Below, one piece after another: positions 23,957-32,147 of a stretch of DNA of 49,236 bases. Source of the stretch: Sphingobacteriaceae bacterium (lineage in GTDB: Bacteria > Bacillota > Sulfobacillia > Thermaerobacterales > RSA17). Under the pieces are notes generated by a model. The model ran no database searches. It had not been told where the DNA came from and was given only the letters and a program-made list of their open reading frames with translations. The position numbers were made by a program, and so were the translations under genes. The stretch's first letter is position 1; each line of letters opens with the position of its first letter. The stretch spans positions 1-49,236 of the forward strand of contig DATGRI010000050.1 in assembly GCA_035303785.1 (NCBI GenBank). Reading direction: 5' to 3'.

Positions 23957-24535
23957 TCACAATTTGAGGAAAATTCCCACCGCCGCCGCCGCGGCCAGGA
24001 TGAAGACTGGGTGGGCTTTACGGCGCAGATACACAAACAGAGCCGCCAGAAAGAGGACGGCTCCCGGCAGGTTGATGGCTTCCCAGAAGGGTGCGCCGGC
24101 TTCTAGGGGCGGGGTACCGGCCCGGTTCCCGTTGATCAGGTCGTAGCGCCCCAGCTCCAAGGCCACGGCGCCGATGAGCCCCGCCACCGCGGGCCGGATG
24201 CCGTAAAAGGCCCCTTGGGCGATGGGATGCTCCTTGACTTTCTTCAGGCTGTTGGCCACCAGCAGGATGATGATGACCGAAGGCGCTGCCGTCGCCAGGG
24301 TGGCTATGATGCCGCCGAAAACCCCGGCGGTGCGGAAGCCCACGAAGGTGGCCACATTGACGCCGATGGGCCCCGGGGTGGCTTCGGAAATGGCGATCAT
24401 GTCCAGCAGTTGGTCGGCGGTGATCCAGCCGTATTTGGGAATCAAGGCCTGCAGGAAGGGCAGGGCCGCCAACCCGCCGCCGATGGTGAACAGGCCGATT
24501 TTGAAAAACTCGTAAACCAGCAGGAGGTAGATCAT
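23957..24535 (-). CDS. chrA: Chromate transporter (CHR family), second half-size subunit
   Basis: 192 residues, a half-length CHR-family membrane protein. The conserved N-terminal motif of the family is visible: FFKIGLFTIGGGLAALPFLQ, then LDMIAISEATPGPIGVNVATFVGFR. Four or five further hydrophobic helices follow. Full-length ChrA proteins are two fused copies of this unit, while Bacillota often have two half-size genes that work together, as seen here. ATG 24535 overlaps the upstream subunit stop by 4 bp. The transported substrate is chromate or another oxyanion. Chromate export is inferred from the family only. Confidence 0.92.
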   Translation of the reverse strand: MIYLLLVYEFFKIGLFTIGGGLAALPFLQALIPKYGWITADQLLDMIAISEATPGPIGVNVATFVGFRTAGVFGGIIATLATAAPSVIIILLVANSLKKVKEHPIAQGAFYGIRPAVAGLIGAVALELGRYDLINGNRAGTPPLEAGAPFWEAINLPGAVLFLAALFVYLRRKAHPVFILAAAAAVGIFLKL

Positions 24536-25173
24536 GCCTTATCCACCCGGGAACCCTCTGCCTCCGGCACTTCGTCGCGGGACTCATCCGGCTTGGCCGC
24601 CTTGACCTTCAACCACTGCCCGTGCCCGATGCCGATTAGGGCCGCCGCGGCGATCACCAAGATAGGGGAAATTTCCATGAAAAAAATCGCCGCCAGGGCT
24701 GCGGCGAACAGGACAACGCCCAGCCAGTCGTTGACGGCTGTGCGCCACATGTTGACCACAGCCCCGATGATGAGGGCGGTAACGGCGATGCGGACACCGG
24801 CAAAGGCGTGCTGCATGACGGCAAGCTGCTCGAAATGGTGAACAAAGGTGGCGATGAGGGTGATGACGATGATGGACGGGGTGACCATGCCGAATGTAGC
24901 AGCGATGGCTCCTGGTGCGCCCCGCCGGTCGTACCCCAAAAATGTCGCCGTATTGATGGCGATGATGCCGGGCATGGACTGGGCGACGGCATAATAATCT
25001 ATCATTTCTTCATCGGTGGCCCAGCCGTGCTTCTCTACGATTTCCTTCTGCATCATCGGCAAAATGGCGTAGCCGCCGCCGAAGGTAAGGCCACCGATGC
25101 GGAAAAAGGTCCAAAACAACTGCCAGAGTTCCGCCAGGCCGTCCAGCCTCCCCGTGATTGGCTCAATTGACAC
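24532..25173 (-). CDS. chrA: Chromate transporter (CHR family), first half-size subunit
   Basis: 213 residues, the partner of the overlapping downstream gene. The motif FFRIGGLTFGGGYAILPMMQKEI is followed by DYYAVAQSMPGIIAINTATFLGY and several hydrophobic helices. A charged C-terminal tail (AAKPDESRDEVPEAEG) is absent from the partner. The two halves differ clearly in sequence, as expected for heterodimeric CHR pairs with opposite membrane orientation. It is the first gene of the two-gene operon. It diverges from the ytxH-like gene, with only 66 bp between starts. Confidence 0.92.
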   Translation of the reverse strand: MSIEPITGRLDGLAELWQLFWTFFRIGGLTFGGGYAILPMMQKEIVEKHGWATDEEMIDYYAVAQSMPGIIAINTATFLGYDRRGAPGAIAATFGMVTPSIIVITLIATFVHHFEQLAVMQHAFAGVRIAVTALIIGAVVNMWRTAVNDWLGVVLFAAALAAIFFMEISPILVIAAAALIGIGHGQWLKVKAAKPDESRDEVPEAEGSRVDKA

Positions 25174-25239
25174 CTGTGACGCGACGAGTTACGTTAGTAG
25201 GACAATACGTATCCATATTAATATAACGGAGGTGGTATT

Positions 25240-25500
25240 TTGGGCGATAAAGGCGATTTTCTCGCCGGTGTAATCGTAGGCGCCACCGTCGGTGTGGTTC
25301 TGGGTATTTTGTTTGCTCCCCAGTCGGGCGCCGAAACCCGCCAGCGGATCAAGGAGAAGGCCACCCAGGTAGCTGAAGATGCCAGGGAGCGGGCTACAGA
25401 AGTAGGCACCAGGCTCCGTGACACAGTGCAGGAGAGGATCGGCCAACTCCGTCAGCGGGGCGCCGACGCCGACGTTGAGGCTGCGGAGACGGCCCTCTAA
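25240..25500 (+). CDS. YtxH-domain protein
   Basis: 86 residues. The N-terminal Gly-rich hydrophobic segment (FLAGVIVGATVGVVLGILFAPQSG) with the SG-ET-R transition is the YtxH signature. An amphipathic helix (QRIKEKATQVAEDARERATEVGTRL) follows and probably forms a coiled coil. The start is TTG 25240, preceded by GGAGGTGG. In Bacillus, ytxH sits beside the DUF948 gene ytxG in a general-stress operon, and a DUF948-like gene follows here after 8 bp. The molecular function of the family is unknown. Confidence 0.88.
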   Translation: MGDKGDFLAGVIVGATVGVVLGILFAPQSGAETRQRIKEKATQVAEDARERATEVGTRLRDTVQERIGQLRQRGADADVEAAETAL

Positions 25501-25508
25501 CCGCATCC

Positions 25509-25913
25509 ATGTCTGAATCTACGGCTCTGACCATTATCGCCGTCAGCACGCTGGTAATGGCAGTGTGCGTCCTGGCCGTGACCGTAGCCACCTTGGTGCT
25601 GGTGCGGGCCATGAAGGACGTGGCGGCGAGGCTGCAAGAACTGTCGCGCCAACTGCAGAATTCCGCCGTGGCCGCCATCGGTGACCTCCAGGCTTCGGCC
25701 CGGGCAGTGGGCCAGGCGGCGACCGTTGCCGTCCGCCTCACCAGGCCCCTGCTGGCAGCCAGGATGTTCCAGGGAATGCCCACCTGGCTGCGGCGCCTGG
25801 GACTGGTTGCCGGAGCCGTCACCGCGGCCCGGCAAGCGTTTTTCACCGTGTCCAATGTCTTGGCCGACTCCGGCACCCAGGCTGCCCGGCGCGAAGGCCA
25901 ACCCGGGTCCTGA
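25509..25913 (+). CDS. DUF948-like membrane protein (YtxG/YoxC type)
   Basis: 134 residues. One N-terminal transmembrane helix (TIIAVSTLVMAVCVLAVTVATLVLV) leads into an amphipathic helical region (LQELSRQLQNSAVAAIGDLQASARAV). The last part is weakly hydrophobic around LVAGAVTAARQAFF. DUF948 proteins have this layout. The assignment rests as much on the 8-bp spacing from the YtxH gene as on sequence, so it is tentative. No enzymatic motif is visible. Confidence 0.6.
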   Translation: MSESTALTIIAVSTLVMAVCVLAVTVATLVLVRAMKDVAARLQELSRQLQNSAVAAIGDLQASARAVGQAATVAVRLTRPLLAARMFQGMPTWLRRLGLVAGAVTAARQAFFTVSNVLADSGTQAARREGQPGS

Positions 25914-26039
25914 TCCCCAGCGGGACCCTTCCTTCGGCGCCGGGCCGCCGCCGGGTCCGGGCCAAGTCCTTCCCAGCGTCAGCCCAAGCTTAGCCCGATA
26001 ATAAAAACAACTCAGTTTGCCCCGGTTCGGAGGAAGTCC

Positions 26040-27461
26040 ATGCCCGTAGCCAGTCTCGGTCGCCGCCGGGCGATCCTGTTCCTGCTGTGCCTGGCGCAAC
26101 TGATGTGCATTCTGGACATCTCCATCGTCAACATCGCCATCCCGTCCATCCAGAAGGAACTGGGCCTGGCCCCCACCGCCCTCCAATGGGTGATGACGGC
26201 CTACGTCCTTACCTACGGCGGCTTCCTGCTGGTGGGCGGCCGGCTGGGCGACCTGTACGGGCGGCGCCGCATCCTTTATCTCGGTCTGGCGGGCTTCACC
26301 ATCGCCTCGGCCGTAGGCGGCGTGTCCACGGGCGCCGTCAGCCTGTGGGCGGCCCGGGCGGGGCAGGGCCTGGGGGCCGCCGTCATCAGCCCCACGGTGC
26401 TGTCCTTCATCACCAGCCTCTTCCCCGAAGGCCGGGAACGAAACCATGCCGTGAGCACCCTGGCGGCCGTCACGGGGCTGGGCTTCGCCCTGGGCCTGGT
26501 GCTGGGCGGCATTCTCACCACTGCCGTCGGCTGGCGCTGGGTGTTCTTCATCAACGTGCCCATCGGCGTGGCGGTCATCGCCGCCGCCATGATCATGCTG
26601 CCGGAAACGGAGCGGGTGCGGCAGCCCGTGGACATTCCCGGCGCCGTGCTGGCCACGGCGGGCCTGACGGTGACGGCCTACACCTTGTCCTCCCTGGAAG
26701 CGGGAAGCATTTTCTCCCTGAGGACCGCTATTCTGGCGGCCCTGGCGATCATGCTATTCGTCGTACTGGTCCTGGTGGAAAGGAACTCGCCCCATCCCCT
26801 GGTGCCGCCGGGCCTCCTGCGGCACCGGTCCCTGCTCCATGCCGTCATCGGCGCCGGCGTCTTCGGCTCCGTCATCGGACCCACCGGGTTCATGCTCACC
26901 ATCTACCTGCAGGACGTAAGCCGCTTCAGCCCCCTGACCACCGGCCTGTCCTACCTGCCCCAGGAGGCAGCGGTCCTGGCCGCCTCCTACCTGGCCGGGC
27001 GGTGGGTGGGCCGCCGGCTCACCAGCCGGGCCGTCATCGCCCTGGGGGTCGTCGCCTTCGGCAGCGGCGCCTGGTGGCTGGCCCAGCGCCTTCCCGCCGG
27101 CGGCTACTGGGAGACAGTCCTGCCGGGGCTGCTCCTCATGGGCGCGGCCATCGGCCTGGTGGTGGTGGGCGGCTCCATCGCGGCCACCCAAGGCCTCCCC
27201 AACCTCCAGCACGGGGCAGCCGCCGGCATTTTCAACACGTCCCAGCAGATCGGCACTGCCTTCGGCCTGGCCCTGCTGACGGCCATCGCCACCAACGAGA
27301 CATCCCGGCTGCTGGGCGCCGTACCCGGCCTGGCGCCCGACGCCGCCATGGTGGGCGGCTTCAGCACTGCCTTCGCCGCCGCCGTGATCATCGCCCTGGC
27401 GGGCCTGGCGGGCTTGTTCTCGGTGGGCAGGCAGGCCTCCGATCCCCGTACCGAACCCTGA
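26040..27461 (+). CDS. MFS drug exporter, DHA2 (14-helix) type
   Basis: 473 residues with about 14 hydrophobic helices. The first helix has CILDISIVNIAIPSIQKELGL, which is motif D1 of the DHA2/EmrB-QacA family. Motif A reads GGRLGDLYGRRRIL, and motif C-like glycine-rich sequence is GLGFALGLVLGGIL, followed by WRWVFFINVPIG. Members export drugs or other hydrophobic compounds using the proton gradient. The actual substrate is unknown. ATG 26040 has GGAGGAAG upstream. A 204-bp AT-rich stretch separates it from the U32 genes, so co-transcription is not certain. Confidence 0.92.
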   Translation: MPVASLGRRRAILFLLCLAQLMCILDISIVNIAIPSIQKELGLAPTALQWVMTAYVLTYGGFLLVGGRLGDLYGRRRILYLGLAGFTIASAVGGVSTGAVSLWAARAGQGLGAAVISPTVLSFITSLFPEGRERNHAVSTLAAVTGLGFALGLVLGGILTTAVGWRWVFFINVPIGVAVIAAAMIMLPETERVRQPVDIPGAVLATAGLTVTAYTLSSLEAGSIFSLRTAILAALAIMLFVVLVLVERNSPHPLVPPGLLRHRSLLHAVIGAGVFGSVIGPTGFMLTIYLQDVSRFSPLTTGLSYLPQEAAVLAASYLAGRWVGRRLTSRAVIALGVVAFGSGAWWLAQRLPAGGYWETVLPGLLLMGAAIGLVVVGGSIAATQGLPNLQHGAAAGIFNTSQQIGTAFGLALLTAIATNETSRLLGAVPGLAPDAAMVGGFSTAFAAAVIIALAGLAGLFSVGRQASDPRTEP

Positions 27462-27503
27462 CTTTTCCCGAGTCTGTCAACTCGACTCCCGAATCAAAAA
27501 ATA

Positions 27504-27518
27504 ATCGAAACTTTCGAT
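27504..27518. promoter_or_regulatory. Perfect 7+1+7 palindrome, operator-like
   Basis: ATCGAAA-C-TTTCGAT is an exact inverted repeat in an AT-rich gap of 204 bp that otherwise contrasts with the GC-rich surroundings. It lies 148 bp before the first U32 gene. A possible promoter (TTGCCA, 18-bp spacer, TTTTAT) lies further downstream. Binding by a repressor is inference. Confidence 0.5.
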
Positions 27519-27665
27519 ATACGAAGGAAATGGAAAACTTATACTTTACTGGCAGGTATTTGGTATCTTATTGCCAATAAAGGTGCTTGGCCCGTTTTAT
27601 CAGCCGAAATCTGGCGAAACAGGCTTTGAAAAAATCGATCCACGGCATCAAGTTGGAGGTTCGTC

Positions 27666-28604
27666 ATGGCGGCATTTGAGTTGACGGCAGAAATACCGAC
27701 CCTGGACCAACTAAAGGCGACAGATCTCACCCCCTTCGACGGCGTCTACCTGGGCCAGCCTTACTGCCGGCTCTATCGGGACAATCCCATCGCCAACTTC
27801 GACCAGTTGAAGGCCGCCGTCGCCTACCTGAAGGAGAAGGGCAAGAAGGCCTACGTCAGCACCGACGCCGGCCCCCGCAGCGAGACCCTGCCCCAGGTGC
27901 AGGCCATGCTGGAAATATGCGCCGAACTGGAAGTCGACGGCATAGATGTGCAAAGCCTGGGCGTGCTGCGCCTGGCCCACCGGGACTTTCCCCAGCTGCC
28001 CCTCATCGCCGGCGGCTTCATCAACCTGTACACCTTGGAAGGGGCCCGCACTTTGGCCCAGTACGGGGTCAGGGTCCTGCGCCCGTCCTACGAGCTGAAC
28101 CTGGACGAAATCAACCTGATCCGGGATGAGACGGGGCTGGAAGTTGAACTCCTGGTCCACGGCAAGTTCCCCCTGGGCATCACCGACCGGTGCTTCCTCC
28201 TGGACTACCAGGAGCAAACCGGCCTGTCGTGCCCCGACATCTGCCTGGAGGAGTTCTGGATGACCCGGGGATCCTGGACCTTGCGCCACATCGGCACGGC
28301 CCTGCTCAGCGGCAAGCAGATGTGCATGCTGGAGCACCTGCCCCACCTGGTGGGCCTGGGCTACCGGCGCTTCCGCATCGGCACCCTGACCACCCCCGCC
28401 CCCCACCGGGGCGAGATGGGCCGCATCTACCGGGAAGCCCTGGCCCAGGCGGCCGATGCCCAGCACTATCCCCGGGAAACCCTGATGAAGGAATTGGAAA
28501 AATACAGCCGGCACGGTTTTTGCAACGGCTATTACTTCGGCCAATCGGGCCACCTGTACATCAGTCACGCTGAGAAGGCGGCCCAGTCGGCCACGACAAT
28601 TTGA
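27666..28604 (+). CDS. U32-family protein, UbiV-like, with four-cysteine Fe-S set
   Basis: 312 residues. Three U32-family features stand out. The TIM-barrel-like start is FDGVYLGQPYCRL. The centre has GIDVQSLGVLRLAHRDFPQLP, and the signature region is VELLVHGKFPLGITDRCFLL...SCPDICLEEF. Cysteines fall at 34, 176, 189 and 193, the same order and nearly the same spacing as the [4Fe-4S] ligands of E. coli UbiV (39, 176, 193, 197). The length also fits UbiV, without the extra C-terminal domain of U32 proteases. UbiV with UbiU carries out oxygen-independent hydroxylation of ubiquinone precursors. The substrate here is unknown. GGAGG lies 6 nt before the ATG. It leads a three-gene U32 operon. Confidence 0.85.
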   Translation: MAAFELTAEIPTLDQLKATDLTPFDGVYLGQPYCRLYRDNPIANFDQLKAAVAYLKEKGKKAYVSTDAGPRSETLPQVQAMLEICAELEVDGIDVQSLGVLRLAHRDFPQLPLIAGGFINLYTLEGARTLAQYGVRVLRPSYELNLDEINLIRDETGLEVELLVHGKFPLGITDRCFLLDYQEQTGLSCPDICLEEFWMTRGSWTLRHIGTALLSGKQMCMLEHLPHLVGLGYRRFRIGTLTTPAPHRGEMGRIYREALAQAADAQHYPRETLMKELEKYSRHGFCNGYYFGQSGHLYISHAEKAAQSATTI

Positions 28605-28622
28605 GCGGGGAGGCTTGAGAAC

Positions 28623-29576
28623 ATGACGACGGTATTGATGGCGCCCGGCGGCAGCATCGACATGGTGCGCTGCTGTTTCGAGGCCGGCGCCGAGTTCGTT
28701 TATATCGGCCCCCGGGGCTGGAGCCGGCGGCGCTCCGAATACGAGATGGGTGACGACGAAATAAAGGAATGCGCCGAAATCGCCCGGCAGCTGGGCGGCC
28801 AGATCCGGCTGGTGTTCAACTCCAACCCCGAGGCGGGCCATTCCGACGCCATTTTGCGCAAGGTGGGCACCTACATGAACTGGGGCATCAACCAGTTCAC
28901 CGTCAACGACTTCGGGTATATGCGGCAAATCAAGGAGGCATTCCCCGAGGCCTTCCTGTGCGCCAGCGTGGGCGCCCACATCATCAACGCCGAAGACGCC
29001 CGCTTCCTCCAGGACATCGGCGTGGAGCAGGTGGTTTCCGACTGCAAGTGGGACTGGGATGAACTGCAGGCCCTCAAGGACACGGGGATCAGCATGGAAG
29101 TGCTCATCCACGCCAGCACCTGCTACACCTTCATCGGCTCCTGCTGGTGGAGTAGCTACATGGAAATGGACAAGACCTTCGACATCGAGAACAATGTGAA
29201 GTTCCTGGGCAGTCCCAATCGGGGCGGCCTGTGCTGGCGGCCCTGCCTGGAGCCGTGGAACTTTGATCTGGGCGGCCGCCCCATCGCCCGTACCCGCATG
29301 GACAACAAGGCCTTCTTCTTCATCGAGGAGATTCCCCGGCTGGTGGACATGGGCATCGACATGCTGAAAATCCAGGGCCGGGAGTACTCCCTGGATTTGA
29401 TGGGCGAGATCGTGTCCTTTTACCGGGACCTGCTGGACGCCTGCCTCAACAAGGAGGAAATCGACTTTGCCTGGTGGCGGGAGCGGCTGGCCGACATCGA
29501 ACGCCGCCGGGATCTGCAGCGGGCCCGGGCTACCGCCAAGCTGTACTTGGAAAGCGGCCTCCACGCCACCGTCTGA
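28623..29576 (+). CDS. U32-family protein, UbiU-like (first of two paralogues)
   Basis: 317 residues. The start MAPGGSIDMVRCCFEAGAEFVYIG is the U32/UbiU opening. SVGAHIINAEDARFLQDIGVEQVV and IDMLKIQGREYSLDLMGEIV follow. The central signature gives C167, C174, C204 and C208. The C-x6-C pair matches UbiU (169 and 176). The other two cysteines are C-x3-C rather than the widely spaced 193/232. It is therefore expected to hold an Fe-S cluster, but this is inference. It follows the UbiV-like gene after 18 bp and precedes a paralogue after 51 bp. It has no separate protease-type catalytic signature. Confidence 0.85.
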   Translation: MTTVLMAPGGSIDMVRCCFEAGAEFVYIGPRGWSRRRSEYEMGDDEIKECAEIARQLGGQIRLVFNSNPEAGHSDAILRKVGTYMNWGINQFTVNDFGYMRQIKEAFPEAFLCASVGAHIINAEDARFLQDIGVEQVVSDCKWDWDELQALKDTGISMEVLIHASTCYTFIGSCWWSSYMEMDKTFDIENNVKFLGSPNRGGLCWRPCLEPWNFDLGGRPIARTRMDNKAFFFIEEIPRLVDMGIDMLKIQGREYSLDLMGEIVSFYRDLLDACLNKEEIDFAWWRERLADIERRRDLQRARATAKLYLESGLHATV

Positions 29577-29627
29577 TCCGGCCGGGGCGGCCGGCAGGCC
29601 GCCGCGGCACCCTGGGGAGGTGGGACC

Positions 29628-30563
29628 ATGGCCTTGGTCTTAGCCCCCGTGGGCTCCAAGGAAGCACTGCTAACGGCCCTCAGCAGCGGCGCCGACGGCT
29701 TCTACATGGGTGGCCGGGGCTGGAGCCGCTGGGGCCGCACCTCCGAGGTGTCCGAGGAGGAAATGGCCCAGTGCATCCGACTGGGCCTGAGCCGGGGCTG
29801 CCAGATCCAGATCGTCTTCAACCGCATTCCCACCCATGGGGAGGAGGCCCGGTTCCTGGCGGCGGTGGAGGCCAGCATCCGGCAGGGCGCCCACGAGGTC
29901 ATTCTGAACGACCTGGGGGCTATCTCCCTGGTCAGGCAGCACCTGCCGGAAGTCAACGTGGGCGTCAGCATCGGCTGCTCCATCCGCAACCTGGAGGACG
30001 CCCGGTTCTACGCCGACCTGGGCGTGTCCACCCTGGTGCTGCCGTGGACCATGTCCGCCGAAGATGTCTACCGGTTGAAGGAAGAGTACCCCCACCTGCG
30101 GCTGGAGATCTTCCTGTACGTGGAAGCCCATCCCTACGTGCTGGGCCTGTGCACCTTCGGCAGCTACACCCATATGAAGCAGGTGGAGACGGAACCCGGT
30201 GTCGTCCGCTATCTGGGCAGCGCCAAGCGGTGCGGCAACTGCAGCCGGCCCTGCACCCGCCCATGGGAGACCCAGGTGTTGGGCCGGACCATCCACGAGG
30301 GCCCCATGCCCCGGCGCCACATCGTGGTGCTGGATACCCTGGCGGAAATGATCGTCGCCGGGGTGGACCTGCTCAAGGTGCAGGGGCGCAACATACCCCC
30401 CGAGAAGGTGGGCGGGCTCATCGGTGCCCTCAAGACCTTCGTCGTCCAGGCCAAGGAGACAGTCGAAGGCCGGCCGGAACTCCCCGGCGACCTGCTGCTG
30501 GACTGGGATGCCGGCCAGATGGAGGTGCTGACGGAACTGCTGCCCCAGGCGGAATTCATCTAG
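29628..30563 (+). CDS. U32-family protein, UbiU-like (second paralogue)
   Basis: 311 residues, clearly related to the preceding gene: LAPVGSKEALLTALSSGADGFYMGGRGW parallels its start, and VDLLKVQGRNIPPEKVG parallels its end. The Fe-S region differs. The first cysteine is replaced by His168, C175 remains, and C205 and C209 match the C-x3-C pair. An extra C202 could supply a fourth ligand. This suggests a different cluster environment or a specialised partner role. ATG 29628 is preceded by GGGGAGGTGG. It ends the three-gene run. A GC hairpin (30581-30610) lies shortly after the stop. Confidence 0.85.
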   Translation: MALVLAPVGSKEALLTALSSGADGFYMGGRGWSRWGRTSEVSEEEMAQCIRLGLSRGCQIQIVFNRIPTHGEEARFLAAVEASIRQGAHEVILNDLGAISLVRQHLPEVNVGVSIGCSIRNLEDARFYADLGVSTLVLPWTMSAEDVYRLKEEYPHLRLEIFLYVEAHPYVLGLCTFGSYTHMKQVETEPGVVRYLGSAKRCGNCSRPCTRPWETQVLGRTIHEGPMPRRHIVVLDTLAEMIVAGVDLLKVQGRNIPPEKVGGLIGALKTFVVQAKETVEGRPELPGDLLLDWDAGQMEVLTELLPQAEFI

Positions 30564-30967
30564 TAAACCCTGCGGCCCGGCGCCCGGTGCCTGGCTGGTT
30601 GCGCCGGGCGTCGAGGCCATCGTGTTGCCCCCAGCCCTTGCGTCCATAGCCCTGGTGCCCGTAACCCTGGTGCCCGCGCAATTTGGCCGTTGATCCGTCA
30701 GTTGTTGGTGATCCGCAAGCAATCACCCAATGAAAATTGGCCTGATATGTACAAAATCTGCGATTTTGGTCATTTTGCCCGGCCCCAAAGGGGGATAATT
30801 TCCAAAATAATCAGGCATTTTGTCAACTAGCCCCCCAGCAGGCCTTCCGGCAGGCGCAAATTTTGACCGGGTAAGGCACAAAACCTCAAAATTCCGCCCT
30901 ATAGGCTCAAACTATATCTATAAAAATTCTGCGGAATCTCCCCGGCCCGGCCCCGGCCCGGCCGCAC
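30564..30967. other. Intergenic region of 404 bp between convergent genes
   Basis: No gene is seen. It holds a GC hairpin CGCCCGG/CCGGGCG (30581-30610), possibly the end of the U32 transcript. A tandem 15-bp repeat (CCCTGGTGCCCGTAA type) lies near 30650-30678. A perfect 7-bp hairpin CAAAATC-TGC-GATTTTG lies at 30752-30768. Several AT-rich inverted motifs (CCTGAT/ATCAGG) follow. A GC-repeat GGCCC tract sits beside the monooxygenase stop. The AT-rich centre stands out from the flanking genes. Confidence 0.6.
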
Positions 30968-32023
30968 CTACTCCCCTTGCCCGTCCTTCTGCCCCCGCAT
31001 CTTGGCCACTTCCCGGCGCACCACCGGGGCCACCTGGGTGCCGAACAGCTCGATGCAGCGCAGCACCTTGTCATGGGGCAGGCTGCCCACGGTGAACTGG
31101 AGCAAGAACCGCTCGTGGCCAAAAATCTCGTACTGGAACAGGATCTTCTCGATGATCTCCTGGGGGCTGCCCACAAAGTTGGCACCCCGCAGGGTGCAGG
31201 AGGCGTCGAACTGCTCTCGGGTCATGGGAGGCCAGCCCCGCTCCTGGCCCAGCTTGTTCATGGTGTGGACGAAGGCGGGAAAGGCGATGTCCCGGGCCTC
31301 CTGGGAGGTCTCGGCGATGAAGCCGTGGGAGTTGATGCTGATGGCGGGCGGTTCGTGGCCCGCCTGCAGCGCCGCGTTGCGGTGAATTTCTCCCAGGATG
31401 GAGAATCGCTCGGGCAGTCCGCCGATGATGGCGATGGCCATGGGCAAACCCAGTCGACCGGCCCGCATGGCCGATTGCATGGTGCCGCCCACCGCAATCC
31501 ACACCGGCAGGGGGTTCTGGATGGGCCGGGGATACACGCCCAGATTATCCAGGGCCGGCCGGTGCAGCCCCGACCAGGTGACCTTCTCCTGCTCCCGGAT
31601 CTTCAGCAGCAGGTCCAGTTTCTCGGCGAACAGTTCGTCGTAGTCGCTCAAGTCGTAGCCGAACAAGGGAAAGGATTCGATGAAGGAGCCGCGGCCCGCC
31701 ATGATTTCGGCCCGGCCGCCCGACAGCAGGTCCAAGGTGGCAAAGGACTGGAACACCCGGACAGGATCGTCGGAACTGAGCACCGTCACGGCGCTGGTGA
31801 GGCGAAGCCGCTTGGTGCGGGCGGCGGCGGCGGCCAGGATGACCGCCGGGGCCGAAGACACGTACTCGGGCCGGTGATGCTCACCGATGCCGAAGACGTC
31901 CAGGCCCACCTGGTCCGCCAGTTCGATTTCTTCCATCAGGTTTTGCATGCGTTGAGCAGGCGACAGGACCCGCCCCTCCGGGTCCGGCGTGTTCTCCACA
32001 AAAGTGTAAATGCCCAGTTCCAC
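30968..32023 (-). CDS. LLM-class flavin-dependent oxidoreductase
   Basis: 351 residues, a bacterial-luciferase-like TIM barrel. Typical motifs are [15 protein letters not shown] near 40, [34 protein letters not shown] near 75-108, GRGSF, and [11 protein letters not shown] near 170. The class uses reduced FMN or F420. The F420 or FMN choice cannot be settled here, and the substrate is unknown. GTG 32023 has AGGTG about 11 nt upstream. It is convergent with the U32 operon and downstream of the copper-protein gene on the same strand, separated by a strong hairpin. Confidence 0.9.
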   Translation of the reverse strand: MELGIYTFVENTPDPEGRVLSPAQRMQNLMEEIELADQVGLDVFGIGEHHRPEYVSSAPAVILAAAAARTKRLRLTSAVTVLSSDDPVRVFQSFATLDLLSGGRAEIMAGRGSFIESFPLFGYDLSDYDELFAEKLDLLLKIREQEKVTWSGLHRPALDNLGVYPRPIQNPLPVWIAVGGTMQSAMRAGRLGLPMAIAIIGGLPERFSILGEIHRNAALQAGHEPPAISINSHGFIAETSQEARDIAFPAFVHTMNKLGQERGWPPMTREQFDASCTLRGANFVGSPQEIIEKILFQYEIFGHERFLLQFTVGSLPHDKVLRCIELFGTQVAPVVRREVAKMRGQKDGQGE

Positions 32024-32056
32024 GGATCCATCACCTCGCTTCCCATCATAATGGAA

Positions 32057-32080
32057 CCAGGGAGCGCAAGCGCTCCCTGG
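32057..32080. terminator. Strong 10-bp hairpin between the copper protein and LLM genes
   Basis: CCAGGGAGCG (32057-32066), loop CAAG, CGCTCCCTGG (32071-32080), a perfect stem. It lies 67 bp after the cupredoxin stop and upstream of the LLM start. Neither side has a long T-run, so it may be a terminator or a processing/stability hairpin. Confidence 0.55.
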
Positions 32081-32147
32081 CCTTTAATTCTGATTCGAAA
32101 AGATCTTAATTCTCACAATTAGGTTGGGCTGCTCAGGATACCAGCGG

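Noticed and set aside
27711-29564. 617-codon minus-strand frame
   Set aside because: It is antisense to the first two U32 genes and has shadow composition.
27666-30563. Collagenase-type U32 proteases
   Set aside because: The proteins have UbiU/UbiV length and Fe-S type cysteine sets, so a protease label inherited from the family name would mislead.
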